Source: Gilliamella sp. B3022
GTDB lineage: Bacteria; Pseudomonadota; Gammaproteobacteria; Enterobacterales; Orbaceae
Reading direction: 5' to 3'
Assembly: GCF_028751545.1 (NCBI RefSeq)
Contig: NZ_CP071867.1
Location: 1-64,000, forward strand
DNA: 64,000 nt
Below the pieces are notes generated by a model. That model did not search any database and was not told where the DNA came from. It saw only the letters and a program-made list of their open reading frames with translations. The position numbers and the translations under genes are program-made. Position 1 is the first letter of the stretch. Each line of letters starts with the position of its first letter. Of the stretch, positions 47,901-55,871 are shown piece by piece.

Positions 47901-49867
47901 TATCCAAACTTATTCCATTAGGAGAAGCAGCTGGTTTATTACGTTACAATCCATTGGCACGGAGTTTAGCTATACTATTTTGGCAATATAATCAAAAGAG
48001 TGATGTCGCAAAATTATGGCCCGAAAGAGCCAAGACCTGCAAAGATATTCTAGCTCTTTTTGGTCATGATGAAGGATTAATTAATCTACAAATTGAAATG
48101 GCTTCAGAGTTGAATCAATTTTTGCAAAACTTTTCAATACATCATGAAGATTACCATATCAAACAAGCGACTGAATATCTAAGCTACGCATTGACTAAAA
48201 TACCACAGGAATTTAATTTAAGCAAATACAGTACTTACATGTATGAAGGACTAAAAGCTAAGTTAGAAGAACTTCATATGTGGGGGGATTTTAATCAATC
48301 ACAACTTAATTTACAAACTCGTTTGACGGATCGATGGAATCTTATTGAAAGTTGGTATAAAGGACTTTGTACTCTACCTCAATATCAAAAATTCGTTGAC
48401 TACATACCCGAAGCAATTTTGCTGTGCATGCTAGATAAAGAAAATAATATAAATATTCAAATCAGTGAAGTTGAACTGGATATCACCGTTAATGACTTAT
48501 TAGGTGAACATCCAACAATCAAACAAGGGATTTTAAATATTAACCTCGATGATTTCTTTAGTCGTATGCGTAAACATGCAAGAGTGGTCATTCCTGAATT
48601 TCGACATTATCAGACTTTGCGTCAAGAAGTTCTTGAGGAACAGCGATACTTTTTGCGCATCGATGAGTTTAAAGCAAAACCATTAAGTTCTTTTGTTCGC
48701 AATAAACTGATTAATCAAATCTATCTACCTATTATTGGTGATAACCTAGCCAAACAGATGGGTACCATTGGAGAAAGCAGAAGAACAGACTTAATGGGAT
48801 TATTATTACTTATCTCCCCTCCTGGTTATGGTAAAACGACATTAATGGAATATATCGCCAATCGTTTGGGTTTAATTTTTATGAAAATTAATGGACCAGC
48901 ATTAGGACATAGTGTTTTATCTTTTGATCCCCAACAAGCGCCCAATGCAACGGCACGTCAAGAACTTGAAAAGTTAAATTTAGCATTGGAAATGGGCAAC
49001 AACGTTATGCTTTATGTAGATGATATTCAACACACCAATCCAGAATTTTTACAAAAATTTATCTCACTTTGTGATGGATCTCGCCGTATTGAAGGTGTTT
49101 GGAAAGGTAAAACAAAAACTTATGATTTAAGAGGTAAAAAATTCTGCGTTATTATGGCGGGTAACCCATATACTGAGTCAGGTGAAGTATTTAAGATACC
49201 TGATATGTTAGCTAACCGTGCTGATATATATAACTTAGGTGAAGTTCTCGGTGGTATGGATGAGGTTTTTGCTTCAAGTTATATTGAAAACTGTTTAACC
49301 TCTAATTCAATTCTGTCCCCTTTGGCATTACGTGACCTTAATGATCTCTATCATCTCATCGATCATGCCCAAGGCAAACCACTTAATACCAATGAGCTAA
49401 GTTATGACTATAGTCAAGCTGAAATAAGTGAAATTGTTGCAGTTCTACGCCATTTATTAAAAATTCGTGAAGTAGTATTTAAAGTGAATCAGCAATACAT
49501 CATTAGTGCAGCACAATCGGATAAATACCGTACTGAACCTCCATTTAAGTTACAAGGCAGTTATCGAAATATGAATAAACTTGCTGAAAAAATTTCGTCA
49601 GTAATGAATGATGAAGAACTCAATCAAGTTATCGAAGATCATTACTTAGGAGAAGCACAATTACTAACAAACGGCGCAGAAGAAAATCTTCTTAAATTAG
49701 CCGAAATTCGAGGAGTATTAACAAAAGAACAAACTGAACGATGGCAACAAATCAAACATGATTTTATGCGAAATAAAACACTGGGTGGTGATGAAACCAA
49801 TACAGGTAACCAAATAGTTACTCAACTCGCTGATCTAGTACAAAGCGTACAAGCGTTAAAGTTATAA
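44924..49867 (+). CDS. Giant AAA+ ATPase of the DUF3686 'DNA repair ATPase' type
   Basis: This 1647-residue cytosolic protein has an N-terminal region (about 25-480) of beta-rich repeats typical of DUF3686, a long helical and coiled-coil middle (about 490-900), a mixed domain, and an AAA+ module near the C-terminus: Walker A SPPGYGKTT with Lys1304, Walker B LYVDDIQ, and a sensor MAGNPYTESGE followed by IPDMLANRADIYNLG, as in MoxR-like ATPases. Databases name such proteins DNA repair ATPases on weak grounds. Its repeated company (DUF2170, PspA, YqiJ, flotillin) points to membrane work. The partner assignment is inference. Confidence 0.82.
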   Translation: MAEIKQENEQQNSLDKAVAEGGAYEILRKRLTSLGQELNQKTEALNQQRLSEFGKSDMSIIGRIRIRTENNCIARDIVRFGDWLLFGYNVFLGLKKETKIEDVFSLYHLVERDDNYEADPVDLSNTFLNINRFVQDFNELYTYYKNAQLLQLVERDGKLLASFQIGERVSDIRVFRWSISSDKKTIDYIDNRGERDIALPPAYDFEWTETTRENIVNGRFSHVNILDTVFVETIGGDLTIKCENNTNDGLGIYREEVLDKNQSINDAKIEYAKVGALILLKVLPYREDNWRYLIYNTLTQKAQRIDFIGQACIQLPEDHGVIFPGGYYLQNGEYKTFDQSMAGMRFRRIRRSPNGEDVLYIFYEPNSGRLALFNYNMIERKLDNPILGHGYAVFEDGRMVVFEGENNEPTRVHPMQIWQTPFYSAEFAATQPTHNTFLGKIGNAELVRGISDLYFISREIDNQSISSQLYSKLSEDTKKLFDGYFWLADEKNLSFSPILRNITQTSELVLDEYEKVESIRRQSESAMREAITHQQDLLTKLYPDSWQDTQEFVDALNAIKLQLGRLVTLRTYRYINLEQIDKMEIELKERQSLVSLATAGFLGSEKALEPFMSKIDNIEKYLEEADTVVKLVEPIKITDEMSNDLDMLSQLMASLKFDDVTLQTKIIESIAEVYAKLNQTKARINQKRKNLSSIEMIAQFGAQFKLFSQSIASALSIATTPEKCDDELSRLLVQLEELENQFSESEEFLNDILTKREEILESFETHKQALLEDRTRRTESLLTAAVRILDSIPRRTAKFSDQNELNAFFVADPLALKIREIIEKLRDLFDNVKADDIESRFKSARDQAIRALRDKSEIFESGGNVIKLGPKHKFSVNTQELDLTIVPKETHLYLQLTGTDYQEKIENSRLESYKPFWTITIESESPTLYRGEYLAYSIINATLKKEIDLSYEELVTQLSQPDNLVKTVRDYAAMRYREGYEKGIHDHDAVKILSKLIPLGEAAGLLRYNPLARSLAILFWQYNQKSDVAKLWPERAKTCKDILALFGHDEGLINLQIEMASELNQFLQNFSIHHEDYHIKQATEYLSYALTKIPQEFNLSKYSTYMYEGLKAKLEELHMWGDFNQSQLNLQTRLTDRWNLIESWYKGLCTLPQYQKFVDYIPEAILLCMLDKENNINIQISEVELDITVNDLLGEHPTIKQGILNINLDDFFSRMRKHARVVIPEFRHYQTLRQEVLEEQRYFLRIDEFKAKPLSSFVRNKLINQIYLPIIGDNLAKQMGTIGESRRTDLMGLLLLISPPGYGKTTLMEYIANRLGLIFMKINGPALGHSVLSFDPQQAPNATARQELEKLNLALEMGNNVMLYVDDIQHTNPEFLQKFISLCDGSRRIEGVWKGKTKTYDLRGKKFCVIMAGNPYTESGEVFKIPDMLANRADIYNLGEVLGGMDEVFASSYIENCLTSNSILSPLALRDLNDLYHLIDHAQGKPLNTNELSYDYSQAEISEIVAVLRHLLKIREVVFKVNQQYIISAAQSDKYRTEPPFKLQGSYRNMNKLAEKISSVMNDEELNQVIEDHYLGEAQLLTNGAEENLLKLAEIRGVLTKEQTERWQQIKHDFMRNKTLGGDETNTGNQIVTQLADLVQSVQALKL

Positions 49868-49968
49868 AACTAGTGGGGTAATGATCGTTCTCGATAGTTT
49901 TAAAAGTAAAAATAAGGATAAAGTCTGAGAAAAATTTAAATTTCATCAAAACTATCCATCATTTCGAA

Positions 49969-50007
49969 CTATGTTACTTATAATTTTAAAAATTATAAGT
50001 AACATAG
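49969..50007. repeat. 19-bp palindrome after the ATPase gene
   Basis: CTATGTTACTTATAATTTT and its exact complement are separated by one A. It lies 100 bases after the ATPase stop between that gene and the convergent endonuclease gene. It may end transcription on either strand, although the stem is A+T-rich and no long T run follows. Confidence 0.6.
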
Positions 50008-50166
50008 CTTTGAAAATAATTTCCATTTATTATTATCAACTATTTGACAAAATAATGTTTTTATCACATACCAATTAATATATACAGCATAGTTCGTCTA
50101 GATTCAAAAATCTACCCAACCCTGTATTATTTCTTTATTCGAATGTAACAACCGACTTAAATCGGT

Positions 50167-50847
50167 TTAATTACATTGTTGGGTAATGAACTTATTATCG
50201 TTACCCTGAATTTGCTTTATCAAGGTATTTCGTTCACATTCCCAAGCATTAGGTGGATACATCTTATCCCAAGCTTGCATTAACTTATATTCTGAACTTG
50301 ATAAATTAATATTGTATTTATCTGACATGTAGAAATAAGTGCGAGCGATAGTGCCTCGTATTTCATCTCGTGGTTGAAATTTTCGATCTTTAAAATCTAC
50401 TGCGCTTTTACATTTTCCGTACTGAGTAAATTCTTTTGTAAACTGCGAGTATCGATAATTAGAACGGTCACCGTTAACTTCACCAATTGATGGCTGTAAG
50501 TTATGTAGATCTCCTTCCATTTCATTAAAGTTAGGGTCTTTCTTACATTTGCTACGCCCACCATCTCGCCAACATTGAAGATGACGTCCAAAGTTCTCTG
50601 CTGGCATAACATGCTCCCATTCAATGCGTTTAGCCCGCACTTGATTTTTTCTAGGTACATATCCACATTTATCGAAATCAACTACCCCCTTTTTATTATT
50701 GAATGTAAATTCACAGTCGCAATAAAAAGTAGTCTGTTCCGAATTTGATTTGTACAATCGAATGAGTTTTGTTTTTGCTGTACTAAAATTTTGGGCTGAG
50801 TGAACAAAATGAGGAATAAATAAAAGAGTAACAAATAGCTTTTTCAT
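50167..50847 (-). CDS. endA: Periplasmic endonuclease I (EndA/NucM family)
   Basis: This 226-residue protein has an N-terminal signal peptide (MKKLFVTLLFIPHFVHSA) and the His-Me finger nuclease core RIEWEHVMPA (His in the catalytic position) with GDLHNLQPSIGEVNGDRSN, the Asn ligand block. It cuts double-stranded DNA in the periplasm. Cysteines are numerous (CDCEF, CGY, CWRDGGRSKC), suggesting disulfides. It lies at the border of the phage-derived region and may be host or phage cargo. Confidence 0.9.
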   Translation of the reverse strand: MKKLFVTLLFIPHFVHSAQNFSTAKTKLIRLYKSNSEQTTFYCDCEFTFNNKKGVVDFDKCGYVPRKNQVRAKRIEWEHVMPAENFGRHLQCWRDGGRSKCKKDPNFNEMEGDLHNLQPSIGEVNGDRSNYRYSQFTKEFTQYGKCKSAVDFKDRKFQPRDEIRGTIARTYFYMSDKYNINLSSSEYKLMQAWDKMYPPNAWECERNTLIKQIQGNDNKFITQQCN

Positions 50848-50864
50848 AATTCAATTAACATAAT

Positions 50865-50890
50865 AAAAAGCCCAACTATTGAGTGGGCTT
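50865..50890 (-). terminator. Rho-independent terminator after the antirepressor gene
   Basis: AAGCCCA-CTCAATAG-TTGGGCTT on the minus strand followed by TTTT. It lies 97 bases after the antirepressor stop and before the endonuclease start. Confidence 0.8.
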
Positions 50891-50986
50891 AAACTTTGTG
50901 CGCTAAAAAACGCATTTTTACATTACTGTTTTTAAACCTTAAAAAAAATTAAAGGGTTAATTAGTTTAATAGGTTAAGTGGTAAAA

Positions 50987-51760
50987 TTAATTATTTCTTA
51001 TTATCGGCAAAACTTTATGCCAATTATCTACAATTCTTTTAGTTTTAATGTGTGCTGTTTCCCGTTCGATTATTGTTCTAGCATCATTTAAAGTCCGCTT
51101 ATATTCAACAGCCATTGAGTAAAAAGCGCCTCTAAATTTCGAATCCATCAAGCGTAATGCCGGCTCTATTAATTCTATCTGATAACGCATTTTATCGGCA
51201 GCTTTGTATAACCAGGCTAATTTATACAAATCTTCATCAGACAATGCATTTCTAGAATGCATACCGCCAAGCCACTTCATCGCTTCATCAAATTTGCAAG
51301 ATGGCAAATCCAGATAGCTCGTAATTTTAAATTGCTGATGAAATTTTGAGTAAACAGCTTGAAGCCGTTCACCTGTTCGATAAACCCGCTCATTAATGGC
51401 TTGTTGGATTTGCTGTTGTTGTTCTGCATTAATTGTTAATGAATATGATCCAGTTTTTCTAATTGTGGGTAATACTTCTTCTAATACCCAATTTTGAAAC
51501 TCTATGGCTTCCTTTTTATTGCTTCTAAAAATGATACGATATAAATTTGGTTCGTTAATAAATAACAGTTCTTGATTACCACCATTTGTAGGGAGGTACA
51601 TTTTATGTACTCCCTTGATTGATATATTAAAACGACTTACTTTAGCATTGCTAATATTTAAAATACCAGCAATATCCTTTAAACAGAAAATCGGCTGATT
51701 TTCTAAAAATTGAATACGAACTTGTGATTGATGAAAATTAAAAATTGATAAGTTTGACAT
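50987..51760 (-). CDS. Phage antirepressor with BRO-N domain
   Basis: This 257-residue protein has an N-terminal BRO-N domain (FNFHQSQVRIQFLENQPIFCLKDIAGILNISNAK, then FINEPNLYRIIFRSNKKEAIEFQNWVLEEVLPTIRKTGSYS, residues 5-105) and a C-terminal domain with RVYRTGERLQAVYSKFHQQFKITSYLDLP. BRO-N antirepressors bind phage repressors and free the lytic programme. GAGG lies 7 bases upstream of the ATG and is part of an 8-base target of the antisense RNA just upstream (see the C4 entry), so translation is probably blocked in the lysogen. It is the only early phage regulator here. Confidence 0.85.
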   Translation of the reverse strand: MSNLSIFNFHQSQVRIQFLENQPIFCLKDIAGILNISNAKVSRFNISIKGVHKMYLPTNGGNQELLFINEPNLYRIIFRSNKKEAIEFQNWVLEEVLPTIRKTGSYSLTINAEQQQQIQQAINERVYRTGERLQAVYSKFHQQFKITSYLDLPSCKFDEAMKWLGGMHSRNALSDEDLYKLAWLYKAADKMRYQIELIEPALRLMDSKFRGAFYSMAVEYKRTLNDARTIIERETAHIKTKRIVDNWHKVLPIIRNN

Positions 51761-51828
51761 GATTAAATCCTCGTAAATAAGTTATTTAATCACCACCAAC
51801 ACGCCAATATTGGAGGTGAACTGAATAA

Positions 51829-51968
51829 GGTTGGCGTACCGTCTTTACGAGAAACGGTGCTTCTTTCGAAGCCCTCACTCAGCCCACCATAAAAATATAA
51901 CTAAGCATGCATAAAAATACCGCTTATAGCGGCTATATTCTCGTAAAAGTTCAGGACGCCAATCCCGA
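51829..51968 (-). ncRNA. C4-type antisense RNA controlling the antirepressor
   Basis: The minus-strand leader of the antirepressor has the layout of the P1/P7 C4 RNA. It starts with TTGGCGT (b1) and TTTTACGAGAA (a1). It goes on with hairpins AGCGG/CCGCT, the fixed-looking GGGCTGAGTGAGGGC, GCTTC-GAAAG... and ACCGT/ACGGT, and carries CTCGTAAA (a') and ACGCCAA (b'). The antirepressor start region repeats the targets: TTGGCGT at 51801-51807 and TTTACGAGG at 51769-51777, the latter covering the ribosome site. So a' and b' can pair with either copy. This order a1/b1-a'/b'-a2/b2 is the known C4 mechanism. Ends are approximate. Confidence 0.8.
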
Positions 51969-51994
51969 CGTTAGATTGTGCTAACGTTTTTTAT

Positions 51995-52024
51995 AATATA
52001 TAACTTATTTACAATCATTGTCAA
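51995..52024 (-). promoter_or_regulatory. Promoter for the C4 RNA/antirepressor transcript
   Basis: On the minus strand TTGACA (52019-52024) and TATATT (51995-52000) are 18 bases apart, close to sigma-70 consensus. Transcription would begin just before the C4 RNA region. Confidence 0.7.
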
Positions 52025-52499
52025 CCACGCTACTTTCGTGAAAAATTCGATGATATGACCTTTAAAAAATCACTTTTTGGTAAGTAAAATTTCATTTATT
52101 TTAGAAGTTTTCTTGCCAAACTTTACGCCTATTTTTTACATGATATTTTGTAAAGAGCATCGCATTTTAATTGATGAATTTCCAAACCATTGTGTGATAG
52201 TGATGTCGTTATTTTTAAAAAAATTTTTGCAATATTAGTGAGACGTATGAGCGAAGTAGAAAAAGTAAAAATGATGACATCATCGGCTATAAAATATAGG
52301 CAGCTAATAGTACGTTTTCTATATCAATGTATACCATTTTAGCAAAAGAGTTTGTATAAAAAATAGAATGCTCGAAAACTTGTTTATGGAGAGATATCAA
52401 ACAAAATCGATTCAATAGATAGTCGGAAATAATTATGACTGAACAATTAAAACACTGTCAATTCTGTTGTAGTGAGTATTTTTCTTTCAATGATATCGA

Positions 52500-53533
52500 T
52501 TATCCTATGATAAGCATGTCCAAATCGAATGCCAAGCGACACAAGAATTAGACGATCTATTGAGGTGAGTGATAAAAACTCGCCCATGAGTATCACGAGA
52601 AAGTAAAACATGAACTGTCGACTATAAGTAGACTGGACAAACGATTGGAGCGGACCTTTGATAAGGCTCTGCTATTATGATTGAATGATGGAAAAGATCA
52701 AAAGGATTATGCAACGAAGGTCCGACATGCAAAATATTGGCGACCGGTTTTCGGCGGTAAACCTTTATCATGCATTACTGGTGAAATGATAGATAATAAT
52801 TTACCGACACATAATGCAAAAAATAAAGCGCCGTTGGCTCCAGCTACAAAAAATAAATATCACAAGACCATACTCAGGGCGTTGAGTTTAGCCCAAAAGA
52901 ACAACTGGATTGTATCTGTTCCGTATGTCGGAAAACAGAAAGAGCCTAAAATTAGGGTTAGGTAGGTAACAAAACCACAAGTTCAAAAGCTATGAAAAGC
53001 TCTTTCCCTAAAATGGTTGAAAGATGTTTGTTTATTTGCCCTATTAACAGTTGCAAGAGGTACCAAAATTTTAACCATGACATGGGTTAAAATAGATTTT
53101 AACAATAAAATAACAATAGTCAGTAATAATATTGCAAAAAACGAAACCGCTCGACCACTATTATTAAATGACGAGGCAATAGCGTTATTAAAAAGCCGAC
53201 GATTGATCAATAAAAACTGTGTGTTTGTAAATTCGAAAAACAATCATATCAATAATATTGATCGCCGTGCGTTTAATCGTGCTACTGAAAAATGCAATAT
53301 CAAAGATTTTCATTTTCATGATTTACGGCATACATGGGCGAGCTGCCATCTTCAAAGTAGAACACCTCTATTTACTCTAAAAGAGTTAGGAGGTTGGAGG
53401 TTGGAAAACGCTGGAAATGGTGAAAAAATACGCTTATTTGAATGCTGACCATTTAAGTCAATTTTCAAATGCAGTCACAATTTGGTCACAAAACATTAAT
53501 AAAGATAATCAAGGCGTAAACTTGGCGGTATAA
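52500..53533 (+). pseudogene. int: Inactivated phage tyrosine integrase
   Basis: One reading frame carries a full tyrosine integrase: KLAHEYHEKVKHELSTISRLDKRL, RTFDKALLL, TGEMIDNNLPTHN, LAPATKNKYHKTILRALSLAQ, ARGTKILTMTW, HDLRHTWAS and, after repair, GGWKTLEMVKKYAYLNADHLSQ with the catalytic Tyr. It is broken by nonsense codons at 52678 (TGA), 52963 (TAG) and 52993 (TGA) and by a 7-bp tandem duplication GGAGGTT near 53388-53403 that shifts the frame ahead of the catalytic Tyr. The N-terminal part is also out of frame. It ends at TAA 53531, 24 bases before the putative att site, as expected for int of a lambda-type phage. Confidence 0.85.
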
Positions 53534-53556
53534 CTCGTTGATTATCTTATATTTAA

Positions 53557-53575
53557 TGGCGTCCCCTACAGGATT
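53557..53575 (-). other. Likely phage attachment site: 3' end of tRNA-Glu
   Basis: The minus strand reads AATCCTGTAGGGGACGCCA, which matches the last 19 bases of tRNA-Glu (E. coli ...AATCCCCTAGGGGACGCCA) except for two changes in the T-stem. The rest of the tRNA is absent. It lies between the dead integrase and the lambda-type tail module. A tRNA 3' end of this kind is a common phage integration target. Confidence 0.7.
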
Positions 53576-53802
53576 AAAAGAAAAAGAATATATATTTGAT
53601 TTATATGAATTTTTATATAAAATAAAAATAATATACCGTTTAAAATACCGTAGAGGTTCATTAAAATAATATTTAAAGATATATTTTATGTTTTTTGATT
53701 ATTCTAACACTTTCTGCGATCCACTTTCCAACTTTTTACTTCAATTCACACTCCCAAAAAATATTAGTTTATGATGAATAAAACTAACTAACCTTTCATA
53801 AC

Positions 53803-54018
53803 ATGATCACAATAAACTACACAAAAACGATTTATATACTAACCGACCCAGATAACGATTCAATTTACAATTGCAAAAATGATTCGTACCTGATTTTTCC
53901 GTCACTTGATGTCAATAAAGAATGGTGGTGTTTTTATCGAAACAATGGATTAAATAAAGTTGGTATTTTTAAATCGTATCAATCTGCCGTTGAACATTGT
54001 AAGTTAAAGATTGATTAA
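53803..54018 (+). CDS. Small hypothetical protein
   Basis: This is a 71-residue frame with ATG at 53803 and only a weak ribosome site. It holds VNKEWWCFYRNNGLNKVGIFKSYQSAVEHCKL, a compact mix of aromatic and charged residues. I recognise no family. It overlaps the start of the acetyltransferase fragment by 8 bases in another frame. It lies in the accessory segment between the att site and the tail genes, where morons are common. Confidence 0.35.
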   Translation: MITINYTKTIYILTDPDNDSIYNCKNDSYLIFPSLDVNKEWWCFYRNNGLNKVGIFKSYQSAVEHCKLKID

Positions 54019-54481
54019 TAGTCATGTAACTATTGGTAAATTTTGTTCAATAGCTTGTGATGTGATAATTGCTCCAGATCCTCACCCTCTAAACTGGCTA
54101 TCAACACATCCCTTCCAATGCGATCCTCAATGGGCTAATTCGATTGGTGTAACTGGGGAACATTTCATTGCATCCAACAACTATACAATAATAAAAAATG
54201 ATGTTTGGATTGGCGCTAAAGCTGTAATTAAGCGTGGAATAACAATAGGGAATGGAGCAATCATAGGATCATGTGCCATGGTAACAAAAGATGTTCCTGA
54301 TTATGCTATTGTTGCCGGCAATCCTGCTAAAATAATTAGATACCGATTTAGCCAAGATATAATAGAAAAACTTAGTAAATTGGAATGGTGGAACCTCCCA
54401 GTTGAAGCATTGAGGGAGGTTAAATTTAATGATATCGATACCGCCATAGTTCAACTATCTGAATTAAATAATAGCGGCTAA
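54011..54481 (+). CDS. Hexapeptide-repeat acetyltransferase, N-terminally truncated
   Basis: This 156-residue frame starting at TTG 54011 has left-handed beta-helix repeats (VTIGKFCSIACDVIIAPDPHPLNWLST, VWIGAKAVIKRGITIGNGAIIGSCAMVTKDVPDYAIVAGNPAKIIRYRF). That is the C-terminal part of CatB/Vat or O-acetyltransferase enzymes that acetylate sugars or antibiotics. A stop lies two codons upstream and the usual N-terminal coils are missing, so it is probably the remnant of a longer gene. It is convergent with the tail fibre gene, 4 bases apart, a typical site for a phage serotype-conversion gene. Confidence 0.7.
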   Translation: MINSHVTIGKFCSIACDVIIAPDPHPLNWLSTHPFQCDPQWANSIGVTGEHFIASNNYTIIKNDVWIGAKAVIKRGITIGNGAIIGSCAMVTKDVPDYAIVAGNPAKIIRYRFSQDIIEKLSKLEWWNLPVEALREVKFNDIDTAIVQLSELNNSG

Positions 54482-54485
54482 TTAT

Positions 54486-55826
54486 TTAACCGTTATTATC
54501 ATTAGTGACAATCGGATTTAACACAGACGGGATTAATTCATCCTGTTCAGTTCTTTCTGGCATGTCAAGACGCAAATCAATCCAACGCCCATCAGGAATA
54601 TCAATAGGCTCCCCTGCCACAATCTTACACAATTTAGTGCTAAATTTTCTAGTATAGGTTTTGACCGTAATTACATTATCGTCAACTGAATATTCGGCAA
54701 ATATTTTTTTATTACCGTTTGCATCTTCAGGTAGTGTGATGTACCAACCATCCTTTGCAAATCCTAAACTACCATGAATCTCATAATGCCCCACATCAAT
54801 GCGTATAGCTTTGACACCATGAGCCATACTATTAACTAAACCACACCCTGACTGAGTAAAACCATCAACAGCATCAATATCATCATTGGCAAACAACTGC
54901 ACTATTGGCGATGCTTTTTTTAAGGTTCCGTTACTATCAACCGTTGAGTTAGCTGTTGTAATGACTTCATACAATGGCTGTGCCCCTTTGGCTGTTTTAC
55001 AGCGGTAATAAATATTTGGTTTTTCACCATTAACTACCGCTATTTGCTCTACGCGATATGCAGAACTGTTACTAGGATATACAATCAGCGTCAATGTGTT
55101 ATTCCCCGATAATTCTGGAAATGATGTACTACGCCCCTGATAAAATCCTCCTACCAAATGGTCGTTAAAATTAGTAGCAACTGCACCCATTAATGCCCCA
55201 AGACCAAAATCCCCCATTTTTAGAACGGTCTTATTATTGATGGTAACATTGTCAGTATTTTCAAAATCCCACTGGTTTTGTTTGCATTTGAATTGCAGCA
55301 ATGTATGTTTTTGCCCTGTTTCGACATCATGATACTGAAACAAAAATCCATCATCATTAGCACTAATTACAACGGACGCTTTATTATCAATAGGGAATTT
55401 TATCCCTGACGTATCGGCAATAAGTTGCCCGTACATTGCATCTCCCGATTTATTAATAAATTTGGATAGATCAATTGTATCAGCGTATTTTTTAGTTTGA
55501 TCTCGCAATTCGCTAACCTGTTGTAAGATTTCTGGCGTTATAATCTCTGCATTAGTCGGATTGATCAGTAAATCATTTAATGAACCATCTGGAGTATCGG
55601 CTAATATCTGAATTGTGCCCAAAGTATTTTTATTATATCCCTCTATTACCAACCATGTATCATATTCACATGGTTGTAAATTTAGGTGATATTGTCCGTT
55701 TGTTATATTGGTCTGAATATAGGTATTTTCTATAACATTAGAGGTAGTGCGCATTGCTCGCAGCAACAGCAAACCATTAATCGGCTCGCCTAGCCCATTT
55801 TGTAAAACTCCTGAAATAATTGTCAT
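54486..55826 (-). CDS. Phage tail fibre protein
   Basis: This is a 446-residue protein. The N-terminal 100 residues (MTIISGVLQNGLGEPINGLLLLRA, TNGQYHLNLQPCEYDTWLVI) match the conserved lambda-type side tail fibre N-terminus that attaches to the tail. The middle has a helical linker (TPEILQQVSELRDQTKKYADTIDL), and the C-terminal half is beta-rich with FGLGALMGAVATNFND. It lies after J in the usual lambda order. The distal part sets receptor choice and cannot be assigned to a target. Confidence 0.85.
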   Translation of the reverse strand: MTIISGVLQNGLGEPINGLLLLRAMRTTSNVIENTYIQTNITNGQYHLNLQPCEYDTWLVIEGYNKNTLGTIQILADTPDGSLNDLLINPTNAEIITPEILQQVSELRDQTKKYADTIDLSKFINKSGDAMYGQLIADTSGIKFPIDNKASVVISANDDGFLFQYHDVETGQKHTLLQFKCKQNQWDFENTDNVTINNKTVLKMGDFGLGALMGAVATNFNDHLVGGFYQGRSTSFPELSGNNTLTLIVYPSNSSAYRVEQIAVVNGEKPNIYYRCKTAKGAQPLYEVITTANSTVDSNGTLKKASPIVQLFANDDIDAVDGFTQSGCGLVNSMAHGVKAIRIDVGHYEIHGSLGFAKDGWYITLPEDANGNKKIFAEYSVDDNVITVKTYTRKFSTKLCKIVAGEPIDIPDGRWIDLRLDMPERTEQDELIPSVLNPIVTNDNNG

Positions 55827-55846
55827 TTTCTCTCCAATTTTAGATA

Positions 55847-55870
55847 TAAAAAACCACCATTAAGGTGGTT
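55847..55870 (-). terminator. Terminator between J and the fibre gene
   Basis: AACCACC-TTAAT-GGTGGTT followed by TTTTTTAT on the minus strand, immediately after the J stop. The fibre gene is thus partly separated from the main tail transcript. Confidence 0.85.
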
Positions 55871-55871
55871 A

